Assembly (NCBI RefSeq): GCF_000729995.1 | Contig: NZ_JNFG01000020.1 | Location: 62,001 to 126,000 of the forward strand | From: Caballeronia sordidicola | GTDB taxonomy: Bacteria; Pseudomonadota; Gammaproteobacteria; Burkholderiales; Burkholderiaceae | Length of the DNA stretch: 64,000 bases | Direction of reading: 5' to 3' | Shown: piece by piece, positions 16,666 to 24,290 of the stretch | Position numbering within the stretch: the first letter of the stretch is position 1 | Layout of the letters: each line of letters begins with the position of its first letter | Made by a program: the position numbers and the translations under genes | The notes under the pieces: model-generated | What the model saw: only the letters and a program-made list of their open reading frames with translations | What the model was told of the DNA's origin: nothing | Database searches by the model: none

Positions 16666-16986
16666 TCAAAAGTAGTGGCACACGTAGTCGACGGTCTCAA
16701 TCACTTCGATCTCGAAGCTGGTGTTGCCCGGCACGGTGATGGACTCGCCGGCGCCATATTCACGCCACGCTTCTTCTCCTGGATTACGCACGCGGCATCG
16801 TCCGGCATTGACGTCGATCTGTTCCGGCGCTTGCGTAGAGAACGTCAGCAGCGCCGGGAAAATAACGCCTAGCGTCTTGCGCGTGCCATCGGCAAGCAGG
16901 ATGGTATGCGAGACACATTTGCCATCGAAGTAAATGTTGGCGTGCTTGATGATCGAGACGTTGTCGAATTGTGCAGTCGTTGTCAT
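16666..16986 (-). CDS. ppnP: Pyrimidine/purine nucleoside phosphorylase PpnP (DUF1255)
   Basis: A 106-residue single-domain cupin of the YaiE/PpnP family, which phosphorolyses a broad range of purine and pyrimidine nucleosides to free bases and ribose 1-phosphate. Family hallmarks are the N-terminal IYFDGKCVSHTILLADG, then KTLGVIFPA, and the C-terminal TVPGNTSFEIEV and DYVCHYF. The length is that of the family. It is monocistronic by spacing. An inverted repeat (17018-17044) sits in its probable leader, and a Fur-box-like sequence lies about 130 bases upstream. Confidence 0.9.
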   Translation of the reverse strand: MTTTAQFDNVSIIKHANIYFDGKCVSHTILLADGTRKTLGVIFPALLTFSTQAPEQIDVNAGRCRVRNPGEEAWREYGAGESITVPGNTSFEIEVIETVDYVCHYF

Positions 16987-17017
16987 GCGTGGAAATTCCT
17001 ATGGTCCGGGTTGTTGG

Positions 17018-17044
17018 CCGACGGCATGGGGCTCAGGCCGTCGG
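17018..17044. other. Inverted repeat upstream of ppnP
   Basis: CCGACGGC (17018-17025) and GCCGTCGG (17037-17044) form a perfect 8-base-pair stem with an 11-base loop, 32 bases before the ppnP start. It could be a leader hairpin, an operator, or the terminator of the upstream Lrp-type gene. No T-run follows on either strand. Confidence 0.35.
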
Positions 17045-17114
17045 CGCATTGATCTGTCGTAATCGTATCGCGAGGCGAGGGATCGCCGATCCTGGAAGCG
17101 TGGTTTGGCGCCCG

Positions 17115-17133
17115 GCGAAACATAATCATTATC
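17115..17133. promoter_or_regulatory. Fur-box-like sequence between the Lrp-type regulator and ppnP
   Basis: The 19 bases match the Fur consensus GATAATGATAATCATTATC at 15 positions, including an unbroken run of 12 (ATAATCATTATC at 17122-17133). It lies in the AT-rich part of the gap upstream of ppnP, the only gene reading away from it. Iron-dependent control of ppnP would be unexpected, so this is a candidate only. Confidence 0.4.
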
Positions 17134-17192
17134 CTTCAGCTTGGCAATGATTCGGCGCGTGCGCGATGCACCCGGCGGCTAAGCGCGGAACC

Positions 17193-17702
17193 CTAGATAG
17201 GGAAACTGGTTGTCGACAGGATTTCCTTCAGGACCATGAAGGTCCTGACCTGGCGCACACCGGGCAAGTACAACAACTGCTCGGCGTGAAGGCGGTTGAA
17301 GCTCTCGCTGTCGCGCGTGCGTACCAGCATGAAGCAGTCGAACTCGCCCGTCACAATGTGGCACTCCATGCATCCCGAGACCTTTTGCGCGGCTTTCTCG
17401 AACGCGGCGAAAGACTCCGGCGTCGAACGGTCGAGCACCACACCGATGATCATCAGCATGCCCGCGTTGAGCTTCTTCGGGTCCAGCAACGCGACCGTCC
17501 CGCGAATCAAGCCCGCTTGTTTAAGGCGCTCTACACGACGCAAACAAGCGGGTGCACTCAGGTTCACCTTGTCCGCAAGCGCGACGTTGGAAATAGAGGC
17601 GTCACGCTGAAGCTGCCTGAGGATCGCGCGGTCGACGCGGTCCAGCTCAACGCCGGATTGCTCGCTTACACGCGAGCCGGCACGAACTTTTGTTGCGCTC
17701 AT
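17193..17702 (-). CDS. acdR: Lrp/AsnC-family regulator of ACC deaminase (AcdR-like)
   Basis: A 169-residue regulator. Residues 20-70 hold the Lrp helix-turn-helix (LDRVDRAILRQLQRDASISN, then LADKVNLSAPACLRRVERL), and residues 80-160 the RAM/AsnC effector domain with VSGCMECHIVTGEFDCFMLV. It is encoded divergently from acdS, the arrangement known in Pseudomonas and Burkholderia, where AcdR activates acdS in response to the substrate ACC. The 160-base gap between the two genes carries two imperfect palindromes that suit an Lrp-type octamer. The identification rests on family and context. Confidence 0.85.
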   Translation of the reverse strand: MSATKVRAGSRVSEQSGVELDRVDRAILRQLQRDASISNVALADKVNLSAPACLRRVERLKQAGLIRGTVALLDPKKLNAGMLMIIGVVLDRSTPESFAAFEKAAQKVSGCMECHIVTGEFDCFMLVRTRDSESFNRLHAEQLLYLPGVRQVRTFMVLKEILSTTSFPI

Positions 17703-17762
17703 GACTATTTCTCCACACGTTAATTACGCCGTTCAGTCATTCGTTCAGTGAGAATTAAACAA

Positions 17763-17778
17763 GCGACAATTTATTCGC
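17763..17778. promoter_or_regulatory. Palindrome in the acdR-acdS intergenic region (site 1)
   Basis: GCGACAATTTATTCGC has GCGA/TCGC arms around an AT-rich centre, which is the general form of Lrp/AsnC-family sites (GC-flanked, AT core). It is 61 bases upstream of the acdR start on the minus strand. The assignment as an AcdR site is inferred. Confidence 0.4.
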
Positions 17779-17816
17779 AACCCTGTTTCAGCCAAAGTTT
17801 TTTACCATACTTCTCA

Positions 17817-17838
17817 TCGACGCAAATTAATGCGACGA
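17817..17838. promoter_or_regulatory. Palindrome in the acdR-acdS intergenic region (site 2)
   Basis: Arms CGCA (17821-17824) and TGCG (17831-17834) flank AATTAA, and the symmetry continues outward as TCG/CGA. It ends 24 bases before the acdS start codon, within or just after the expected promoter. A second site of the same style as site 1 suits cooperative Lrp-type binding. Confidence 0.4.
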
Positions 17839-17862
17839 AGTGGCTGTCTACCGGAGCGACAC

Positions 17863-18879
17863 ATGAACCTCAAGAAATTTCCCCGTCACGCGCTCACTTT
17901 CGGGCCAACACCGATCCAGCCGCTCGCACGGCTGTCGGAACATCTTGGCGGCAAGGTCGAGCTCTATGCCAAGCGCGAAGACTGCAACAGCGGCCTAGCA
18001 TTCGGCGGCAATAAAACCCGCAAGCTCGAATACCTGATCCCGGAAGCGATCGCGCAAGGCTGCGACACGCTGGTGTCCATTGGTGGGATTCAGTCGAACC
18101 AGACACGTCAGGTCGCCGCCGTTGCCGCGCACCTCGGCATGAAATGCGTGCTGGTGCAGGAAAACTGGGTGAACTACTCGGACGCAGTGTATGACCGCGT
18201 GGGCAATATCCAGATGTCCCGGATCATGGGCGCCGATGTGCGCCTGGTCGCGGACGGTTTCGACATCGGCTTTCGCAAGAGTTGGGAAGACGCTTTGGAC
18301 GATGTACGGAAAGCGGGCGGCAAGCCCTATGCGATTCCCGCTGGTTGTTCGGACCATCCGCTAGGCGGCCTGGGCTTTGTGGGTTTCGCGGAAGAAGTGC
18401 GCCAGCAGGAAGCGGAGCTGGGTTTCAAGTTCGATTACATCGTGGTCTGTTCGGTTACGGGCAGCACGCAGGCGGGCATGGTCGTGGGTTTTGCGGAGGA
18501 CGGCCGTGCGGATCGGGTAATCGGTATTGATGCATCGGCCAAGCCTGAAAAGACCCGCGAGCAGATCCTCCGGATCGCGCGGAAAACGGCCGAGCAGGTA
18601 GAGCTCGGACGCGACATCACGTTGAACGATATCGTGCTGGATGAACGCTATGGCGGTCCCGAATACGGCTTGCCGAATGAAGGCACGCTCGAGGCCATCC
18701 GCTTGTGCGCGAAGCTGGAAGGTGTGTTGACCGATCCCGTGTACGAAGGCAAGTCCATGCACGGCATGATCGATAAAGTGAAACGCGGTGAATTCCCGGA
18801 AGGCTCGAAGGTGCTCTATGCGCATCTTGGCGGCGTGCCGGCGTTGAACGCCTATAGCTTCCTGTTTCGCGAAGGCTGA
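17863..18879 (+). CDS. acdS: 1-aminocyclopropane-1-carboxylate deaminase
   Basis: A 338-residue PLP enzyme that opens ACC, the plant ethylene precursor, to ammonia and 2-oxobutanoate. K51 in FGGNKTRK binds PLP, and S78 in IQSNQ is the residue implicated in ring attack. The positions used to separate true ACC deaminases from D-cysteine desulfhydrases are all of the deaminase type: Y294, E295 (DPVYEGK) and L322 (YAHLGG). Length is exactly that of characterised AcdS proteins. I start at the ATG at 17863. The Lrp-type regulator is divergent. A plant-associated lifestyle is the usual context, inferred rather than shown here. Confidence 0.95.
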   Translation: MNLKKFPRHALTFGPTPIQPLARLSEHLGGKVELYAKREDCNSGLAFGGNKTRKLEYLIPEAIAQGCDTLVSIGGIQSNQTRQVAAVAAHLGMKCVLVQENWVNYSDAVYDRVGNIQMSRIMGADVRLVADGFDIGFRKSWEDALDDVRKAGGKPYAIPAGCSDHPLGGLGFVGFAEEVRQQEAELGFKFDYIVVCSVTGSTQAGMVVGFAEDGRADRVIGIDASAKPEKTREQILRIARKTAEQVELGRDITLNDIVLDERYGGPEYGLPNEGTLEAIRLCAKLEGVLTDPVYEGKSMHGMIDKVKRGEFPEGSKVLYAHLGGVPALNAYSFLFREG

Positions 18880-18890
18880 TCGAGTAAATG

Positions 18891-18931
18891 CGCGGACGAA
18901 AAGCGCTCGGATGCAGGGCGTTTCGTTCGCG
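18891..18931 (+). terminator. Hairpin after acdS
   Basis: The segment CGCGGACGAAAAGCGC (18891-18906) can pair with GCGTTTCGTTCGCG (18918-18931) through CGCG and ACGAAA blocks with a G-T wobble. It begins 11 bases past the acdS stop. There is no downstream T-run, so it may stabilise the message rather than terminate it. Confidence 0.35.
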
Positions 18932-19084
18932 GCTACGGCCATGGGGATATGACGACACTATGTCTTCGCCCCGAAGCCATCGGTATCGAAGCAGATGTTG
19001 CTGAATTCTTCAGCTTGTTTCCGCCGCCCGTTAATAACTTGCGGAGCCGATGGAATAGATGTCGAACCCGAAGCGTTGTGTGAA

Positions 19085-19122
19085 TGCAGCCCGAACAGAC
19101 CGGTGAACCGGTGATGGCTGCA
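19085..19122 (+). promoter_or_regulatory. Nested hairpin in the superoxide dismutase leader
   Basis: TGCAGCC (19085-19091) pairs with GGCTGCA (19116-19122). Inside it ACCGG (19099-19103) and CCGGT (19108-19112) form a second stem with a TGAA tetraloop. Outside, GTGTG and CACAC can extend the structure over a bulge. The element ends 26 bases before the sod start codon, so it is likely transcribed in the 5' leader. Confidence 0.4.
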
Positions 19123-19148
19123 ATCACTCCACACTTACGGGTTTCTTC

Positions 19149-19916
19149 ATGCTCAACTCGCTCATTTCCCGTCGTCGCCTGATTGCAGGCGGAACAATGG
19201 CATCGGCCAGCGTCGCGCTCTCGAAGTTCGCGTTCGGCGCTTCCATGCAAGACACATCGGCCCAATCTCCCGCCGATGCAAAACCGACGCTCGGCGTTGT
19301 GCCCGCTTACCTCGGTTCATCGCCGCAAACGCTGCCACCCTTGCCTTACGCTGACAACGCGCTCGAACCGGTGATCTCGGCGCGCACCATCGGATTTCAT
19401 TACGGCAAGCACCATCGCGCGTATTTCGATAACCTGCACAAGCTGCTGGCCGGTACGCCGCTGGAGCAGGCATCGCTTGAACAAGTGATCATGCAATCGC
19501 ACGATCAACCCGCTCTCGCCGATGTCTTCAACAACGCCGCGCAAGCCTGGAATCACAATTTCTACTGGAATTCGCTGAGCCCGGTTACCACCCAGCCGAG
19601 TGAAAAACTCCAGGCGGCAATCGTACGCAAGTTTGGTTCAACCGATGCGTTGACGAAGGCATTGGTGAAGACGTCGGCGTCGCAGTTCGGCAGCGGCTGG
19701 GGCTGGCTGGTCGTCGACCAGGGCGAGCTTGCGGTCGTCAAGACGAGCAACGCGGAGACACCATTCACGCGGGGACTTGCGCCGTTGCTCACGGTTGATG
19801 TATGGGAACATGCGTATTACCTGGACTATCAAAATCGCCGTCCGGACTACCTTGTCGCTACCGTGTCACAGCATTTGAACTGGGCGTTTGCGTCAGCGAA
19901 TCTGGACCGCGTCTGA
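19149..19916 (+). CDS. Fe/Mn superoxide dismutase with a Tat signal (exported)
   Basis: A 255-residue protein. Residues 1-35 are a twin-arginine leader (SRRRLIAGG) with a weak hydrophobic core, so the folded, metal-loaded enzyme is expected in the periplasm. The dismutase domain begins near residue 60 (LPPLPYADNALEPVIS). Its metal ligands are H84 in FHYGKHH, H136 in AWNHNFYW, and D217 and H221 in DVWEHAYYLDY. It converts superoxide to peroxide and oxygen. Iron versus manganese cannot be settled by eye, although WNHNFYW with GSGWGWLV resembles the iron type. Cytoplasmic SodB has no leader, so this is a distinct, exported paralogue. A structured leader precedes the gene. Confidence 0.87.
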   Translation: MLNSLISRRRLIAGGTMASASVALSKFAFGASMQDTSAQSPADAKPTLGVVPAYLGSSPQTLPPLPYADNALEPVISARTIGFHYGKHHRAYFDNLHKLLAGTPLEQASLEQVIMQSHDQPALADVFNNAAQAWNHNFYWNSLSPVTTQPSEKLQAAIVRKFGSTDALTKALVKTSASQFGSGWGWLVVDQGELAVVKTSNAETPFTRGLAPLLTVDVWEHAYYLDYQNRRPDYLVATVSQHLNWAFASANLDRV

Positions 19917-19996
19917 GCAGGACTGGACCGATATGCCCGCAGCGTGGCCGCAGGCGCACAATCCATGCTCACCAATTCCATTCAAGCAGGAGTTTC

Positions 19997-20500
19997 ATGT
20001 TCACTCATTTCGACCGCGCGAGCCGGGTGGCGGCTTTGATGGTCCTCAGCGTTGCCAGTACTGCCGCGTCCGCCGCGTCCTCTATCGATCCTCCTCAGGC
20101 GGAACGCGTCGTGACGACGACCGCTTCCGGCGTGCAAGTGTATTCATGCGAATACGATGCGCAACATCATTTGGGTTGGGTGTTCAAGAACCCGCAGGCA
20201 ACGCTCTACGATACAAGCGGCCAGGCGTCGATCCGGCACTCGGCGGGGCCATCGTGGGAGGCGGATGATGGCAGCCGGATCGTGGGCCACGTGATAGCGC
20301 AAACGCCGAGCGAGACCACCGCAAGCGTGCCGCAGTTATTGCTTGAAACCCACAGCACTGCGGCGAGCGGCATGCTGTCTGCTATTCGTTATGTTCAGCG
20401 CGTGAACACCGTAGGCGGCGTGATGCCGGCCTCGCCGTGTTCGACCGAACATGAGCTTGGCAGCTCGCCTTATATCGCTAACTACATTTTCTACAAGTAG
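19997..20500 (+). CDS. DUF3455 secreted protein
   Basis: A 167-residue protein with a Sec signal (residues 1-27, ending in AASAASS) followed by a DUF3455 domain. Recognisable stretches are ASGVQVYSCEYD, then WVFKNPQATLYD, GPSWEADDGSRIVGHV, and IRYVQRVNTVGGVMP near the end. Function of this family is not established. It lies between the exported superoxide dismutase and YceI, a small group of periplasmic proteins that may be co-transcribed. The ATG at 19997 is preceded by CAGGAG. Confidence 0.8.
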   Translation: MFTHFDRASRVAALMVLSVASTAASAASSIDPPQAERVVTTTASGVQVYSCEYDAQHHLGWVFKNPQATLYDTSGQASIRHSAGPSWEADDGSRIVGHVIAQTPSETTASVPQLLLETHSTAASGMLSAIRYVQRVNTVGGVMPASPCSTEHELGSSPYIANYIFYK

Positions 20501-20555
20501 CACAGGCGGCCGTGATGGCTTGCGCTACAAGCGTCGATCTCTTCAAAGGACAATC

Positions 20556-21233
20556 ATGCGTGACTCCAGATTGTTGCCTCGCTTTCGTGCGCTTCGTGCA
20601 CTCCGTACGGGTTTGCTGATTGCGTTTGCCTTGTCGATGTCGGCTTGCACGGCATTGAGCGTGGTGACACATTCAGTGTCGCCTGATGAAGCAAGTGTTC
20701 CTGCGGGGCGTTATCAACTTGACCCGCATCACTGGAACGTCAGTTTCGATGTGGATCACTTCAAGTATTCGCGCTTCGTCATGCGCTTCGACAAGACGAC
20801 CGCGCAGTTGAACTGGAATGCAGCCGGCATGGAGCAGAGCACGGTGACGGCGGATATCGATGCAACCAGCCTGGACACCAACGTCCCGATTCTCGACAAG
20901 ATGGTCAAGGGCCCGGATATGCTCGACGTCGAGCGTTTTCCGACGATTCATTTTGCGAGTACGGCGTTCAAGCGTACGGCGGACGACAAGGGCGAACTCA
21001 CCGGTGACCTGACCATCCATGGCACGACCAGGCCGGTCACGCTCACGGTTACGTTCAAGGGGCACGCGCCGAATCCGCTGACCAAGCAACAGACGCTGGG
21101 CTTTTCCGCCGACGGGCATTTCAGCCGCGCACAGTTCGGTTTATCGACGTGGTATCCGGCCGTGGGTAACGACGTGCACGTGGCGATTCAGGCTGAGTTT
21201 GTAGCGGTCGCGCCGGACGCCGCGTCTCAGTGA
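20556..21233 (+). CDS. YceI-family lipoprotein
   Basis: A 225-residue protein. The signal peptide ends in the lipobox LSMSAC near residue 29, so the mature protein is predicted to be lipid-anchored. The YceI domain follows, with HHWNVSFDVDHFKYSRF, DIDATSLDTN and the FPTIHFASTAFKR and GDLTIHGTTRPVTLTVTF strands that form the lipocalin-like barrel binding isoprenoid or polyprenyl ligands. Roles in isoprenoid-quinone binding or acid/osmotic stress are known for relatives. It ends 128 bases from the convergent D-amino-acid enzyme gene. Confidence 0.87.
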   Translation: MRDSRLLPRFRALRALRTGLLIAFALSMSACTALSVVTHSVSPDEASVPAGRYQLDPHHWNVSFDVDHFKYSRFVMRFDKTTAQLNWNAAGMEQSTVTADIDATSLDTNVPILDKMVKGPDMLDVERFPTIHFASTAFKRTADDKGELTGDLTIHGTTRPVTLTVTFKGHAPNPLTKQQTLGFSADGHFSRAQFGLSTWYPAVGNDVHVAIQAEFVAVAPDAASQ

Positions 21234-21361
21234 TTGACGGCGTGAGCGCGGGGAAGCGGGTGCTTTATCTGCTTGCTACACGTCGCGGGGCGCGTCATGC
21301 GCCCGCGCGTTTGATCCTGCCTGCTGTTCGGACACTCGTCGTGAGTGAGGTCGTCGCTGAT

Positions 21362-22504
21362 CTACCAGCCGTAAAAGCGGTTCCATGCGGCCACATCGCC
21401 ATCTTCCGAGCGCGCGTGATAAACGGGAAATTGCGCACCGGTAGCGCATGCATGATTCGGCAAGATCAACAGCCGTGTACCAACCGGCAGATGGACCGAG
21501 ATGTCCTTGTCGGGATGATCCACGTTCGCGAGAATGCCATGCTCCTGGTTCGCGCCCGTGAGCATGTAACCATCAAGCGGTGCGCCATCGAGCGTACAAG
21601 CCTGTCCGTAACCATAGTCGTGCGTCTGCTTCGCCGTGCCGCGATCGCGGCTCATCGCCATCCAGCCGGCATCGAGGATAGCCCAGCCCTTGTCCACCTG
21701 ATGACCGATGACCGTCGTCAACACGCTGAGCGCCAGATCGCCGGTCGTGCAGACGCCAACGTTGCGCATGACGAGATCAAAAAACACATACACGCCGGCC
21801 CGTACCTCCGTGACGCCTTCAAGATGCTGCGCGGCAAGCGCCGTTGGCGTGGAACCAACGCTAACGACATCGCACGGCAGACCCGCGTCGCGCAAACGCT
21901 CGGCGGCGTGCACGCAACCCGCGCGTTCCTGTTCGGCTAGCGCGGCGAGGGCGTCGGGCGTGTTGAGATCGTAGCTCGACCCGGCATGGGTCATGACGCC
22001 ACCAAGACGCGCACCACGGCGATCGCCATCGCCATGCAGCGTCCGCCCGATATCGAGCAAGCGAGGTTCATCGGGCTGGACGCCGGAACGATGACCGTCG
22101 GTATCTATTTCGATCCACACCTCGAAGGTTTCACCATGAGCGCGGCCGAATTCGGCAACGGCCTGCGCGGCCTCCAGGTTATCGACGATCAGTTTGAGAT
22201 CGCATCCCGCTCGCCGTAACGCCAGCGCGCGCGGCAGTTTCGATGCAATGATGCCCACCGCATACAGGATGTCGTGAAAGCCCGCCGCGAAAAACTGCTC
22301 CGCTTCCTTGAGCGTCGACACCGTGATGCCGCGCGCGCCCGCATCGCGCTGCGCCCGCGCGACTTCCACACATTTCGTCGTCTTCACATGCGGGCGGAAC
22401 GCGACACCGAGCGTGTCCATCCGGTTCTGCATCCGAGCGATGTTGCGCTCCATGCGCGGCCGGTCGATCAACGCGGCAGGGGTTTCGATCTGATCAAGAA
22501 TCAT
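21362..22504 (-). CDS. DSD1-family PLP enzyme (D-threonine aldolase / D-serine dehydratase-like)
   Basis: From the ATG at 22504 this is a 380-residue fold-type III PLP enzyme. The N-terminal alanine-racemase-like barrel starts with ETPAALIDRPRMERNIARM and carries the PLP lysine in RPHVKTTKC. The C-terminal D-serine-dehydratase-like domain contains the metal-ligand region LILPNHACATG. Such enzymes cleave D-threonine or other D-3-hydroxy-amino acids, or deaminate D-serine. It overlaps the HAD gene by 4 bases, so both belong to one transcript divergent from the LysR regulator. The exact substrate is uncertain. Confidence 0.85.
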   Translation of the reverse strand: MILDQIETPAALIDRPRMERNIARMQNRMDTLGVAFRPHVKTTKCVEVARAQRDAGARGITVSTLKEAEQFFAAGFHDILYAVGIIASKLPRALALRRAGCDLKLIVDNLEAAQAVAEFGRAHGETFEVWIEIDTDGHRSGVQPDEPRLLDIGRTLHGDGDRRGARLGGVMTHAGSSYDLNTPDALAALAEQERAGCVHAAERLRDAGLPCDVVSVGSTPTALAAQHLEGVTEVRAGVYVFFDLVMRNVGVCTTGDLALSVLTTVIGHQVDKGWAILDAGWMAMSRDRGTAKQTHDYGYGQACTLDGAPLDGYMLTGANQEHGILANVDHPDKDISVHLPVGTRLLILPNHACATGAQFPVYHARSEDGDVAAWNRFYGW

Positions 22505-23172
22505 GACGTGGACGTTCCCTTCGATAAGTTGAAACCGCGCAGCCAAGGCAGCAACGCGTCGAGCGTAGGTGCTTCGAGCTCGGGCGCCTGCGCGCCCGGC
22601 ACGAGTTCCAGACCCACGCGGTTATGCCAGTAAGTGCGCAAGCCGGTCGCTGCCGTGCCGAACATGTCGTAGCTCGAACCGGCAACGAATGCAGCCTCAT
22701 CCGCGCCGACCTTCAAACGATCGAGCGCCATCTGATACGGCCGCGGGTCGGGTTTATAGAAGCCCGCGCTTTCGGCGGTCACGATCACGTCCCAGTCGAT
22801 ATCGAACAGACCGGCGGCCTGCTCGCCGAGGCGCTTTGAGCAGTTCGTCACAATCGCCAGCCGGCAATGCGGCGCGAGCTTGCGCAGCACTTCATTCGCG
22901 CCGCTCCAGGGCGCTAGTTGCAGCCATTGCGCTTCCAGCACGCGGGCGGCTGACTCACGCAAACCGACCTGCACCGCGGCCTGGCTTACGAGTTCTTCGT
23001 AGGGAACGTAGGCGCCGCAACCGTAGGTCAGGCGCAAGTATTCCGCGCGCCAGGCGCGGCCGGCGGGTTCACTGCCGGCTGCACGATTCCACAGGCTCCA
23101 TGAATCAAGCAGGGCGGTCAGCAGGTCGAACAGCACCGCTTTTGGATAAGTCAGGGTAGATTGATTTGGCAT
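22501..23172 (-). CDS. HAD-superfamily hydrolase (haloacid dehalogenase-like)
   Basis: A 223-residue HAD protein. The nucleophile is the aspartate in KAVLFDLLTALLDSW; the usual G of the FDxxGTL motif is absent, a pattern seen in L-2-haloacid-dehalogenase-like members. The other motifs are VTNCSKR (motif II), KPDPRPY (motif III) and VAGSSYDMFGTAATG (motif IV). Dehalogenase activity cannot be assumed; many relatives are phosphatases. It is co-transcribed with the DSD1 enzyme and divergent from a LysR regulator, which suggests a small D-amino-acid or hydroxy-acid catabolic unit. Confidence 0.8.
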   Translation of the reverse strand: MPNQSTLTYPKAVLFDLLTALLDSWSLWNRAAGSEPAGRAWRAEYLRLTYGCGAYVPYEELVSQAAVQVGLRESAARVLEAQWLQLAPWSGANEVLRKLAPHCRLAIVTNCSKRLGEQAAGLFDIDWDVIVTAESAGFYKPDPRPYQMALDRLKVGADEAAFVAGSSYDMFGTAATGLRTYWHNRVGLELVPGAQAPELEAPTLDALLPWLRGFNLSKGTSTS

Positions 23173-23249
23173 GATGGAAGCGACTTTACTGATGAAACCC
23201 TAAGCTGTGTTTAAATTCAGGCACATCTATCCTTAAGTAAAATTGAACG

Positions 23250-24185
23250 ATGGAACTCGCTGACCTTAGGCTCGTCACCATGCTTGCGCGCTCGGAATCC
23301 TTGAGTGCGGCGGCGCGCGTCCTGAACGTGACGCCGTCCGCGCTCTCCATGCGGCTCAAGAAGCTGGAGAAGGCGCTGGGCGTGACGCTCGCTACCCGCG
23401 ATGCAAGGCATATGTCGCTGACTGCGGACGGCGCGAGACTGGCACGCGAAGCGCAAGGGTTGCTGAGCGCCATCGAGGCACTCCCCGACACCTTCCGCGA
23501 ACAGACCGCGCAACTCGCCGGGCATATTCGGATTGCCGCGCCGTTCGGTTTTGGACGCGTGCATATTGCACCATTGCTTGCGCGGTTTGCCCGCGCGAAC
23601 CCGGGGATTCGCCTGCAACTCGATCTGCTCGAAACGCCCTGGCCCCACAGCCATGCCGCCGATATCGTGATCCAGATCGGCACCGTCCGCGACTCATCGT
23701 GGAGCGCGCGGCCGTTGCTTGCGAACGAGCGCTGGTTGTGCGCGAGTCCGGGTTATATCGCGGCTCGGGGTTATCCGTGTGAGCCGCGCGAGATTCTCGA
23801 ACACGACTGCATCTGCATCCGCGAAAACGATGAGGATGTGACACTCTGGCGTGTGCGCCGGCGAAAGTCGGATGCTGGCAGGAAGCCGTCGTCACCCAAC
23901 ACGTTGCGCGTCACGCCCGCGTTCACCACAAACGACGGCAGCGTCGCGCGCCGATGGGCGGAAGAGAGTCTGGGGCTCGTGCTGCGCTCGCAATGGGATG
24001 TGGCGGATGCGGTCGCGGCCGGCAAGCTGGTGAGGCTCCTGAGCGAGTGGGACTTCGGCAGCGCGCCGGTCATCGCATTGGTGCCTACGCGCAAGGGGCG
24101 CTCGCTGCGCATCCAGGCGTTGTTGAATTATCTTGTGGAGAATCTGGGCGCGGAAACTACCGGCGAAAGAACAAAAGGGCGCTGA
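23250..24185 (+). CDS. LysR-family transcriptional regulator
   Basis: A 311-residue LysR protein. The N-terminal winged helix reads LSAAARVLNVTPSALSMRLKKLEKALG, followed by a linker and a periplasmic-binding-like effector domain beginning with GHIRIAAPFGFGRVHIAP. It is divergent from the HAD/DSD1 pair with 77 bases between starts, the standard arrangement for a LysR activator and its target. The effector is unknown. The PLP aminotransferase gene follows 105 bases downstream with its own candidate promoter. Confidence 0.88.
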   Translation: MELADLRLVTMLARSESLSAAARVLNVTPSALSMRLKKLEKALGVTLATRDARHMSLTADGARLAREAQGLLSAIEALPDTFREQTAQLAGHIRIAAPFGFGRVHIAPLLARFARANPGIRLQLDLLETPWPHSHAADIVIQIGTVRDSSWSARPLLANERWLCASPGYIAARGYPCEPREILEHDCICIRENDEDVTLWRVRRRKSDAGRKPSSPNTLRVTPAFTTNDGSVARRWAEESLGLVLRSQWDVADAVAAGKLVRLLSEWDFGSAPVIALVPTRKGRSLRIQALLNYLVENLGAETTGERTKGR

Positions 24186-24194
24186 CGCAGCCGC

Positions 24195-24225
24195 TTGACG
24201 TCTGCATTCCGGTGGACTTTATAAT
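24195..24225 (+). promoter_or_regulatory. Candidate sigma-70 promoter of the aminotransferase gene
   Basis: TTGACG at 24195-24200 and a perfect TATAAT at 24220-24225 are separated by 19 bases, slightly wider than the preferred 17. The -10 lies about 65 bases before the start codon. Confidence 0.4.
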
Positions 24226-24290
24226 CGAAGCGATCGAATTAAAAAATCATCGCGTGCCGGGTCGATCGTCACGCTTCAGGGAGTGAGCGC

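Noticed and set aside
18933..19265. A 110-codon minus-strand frame between acdS and the superoxide dismutase
   Set aside because: It overlaps the dismutase start and its leader hairpin, and has no family resemblance.
21230..21940. A 236-codon plus-strand frame opposite the DSD1-family enzyme
   Set aside because: Antisense to a conserved PLP enzyme; no domain seen.
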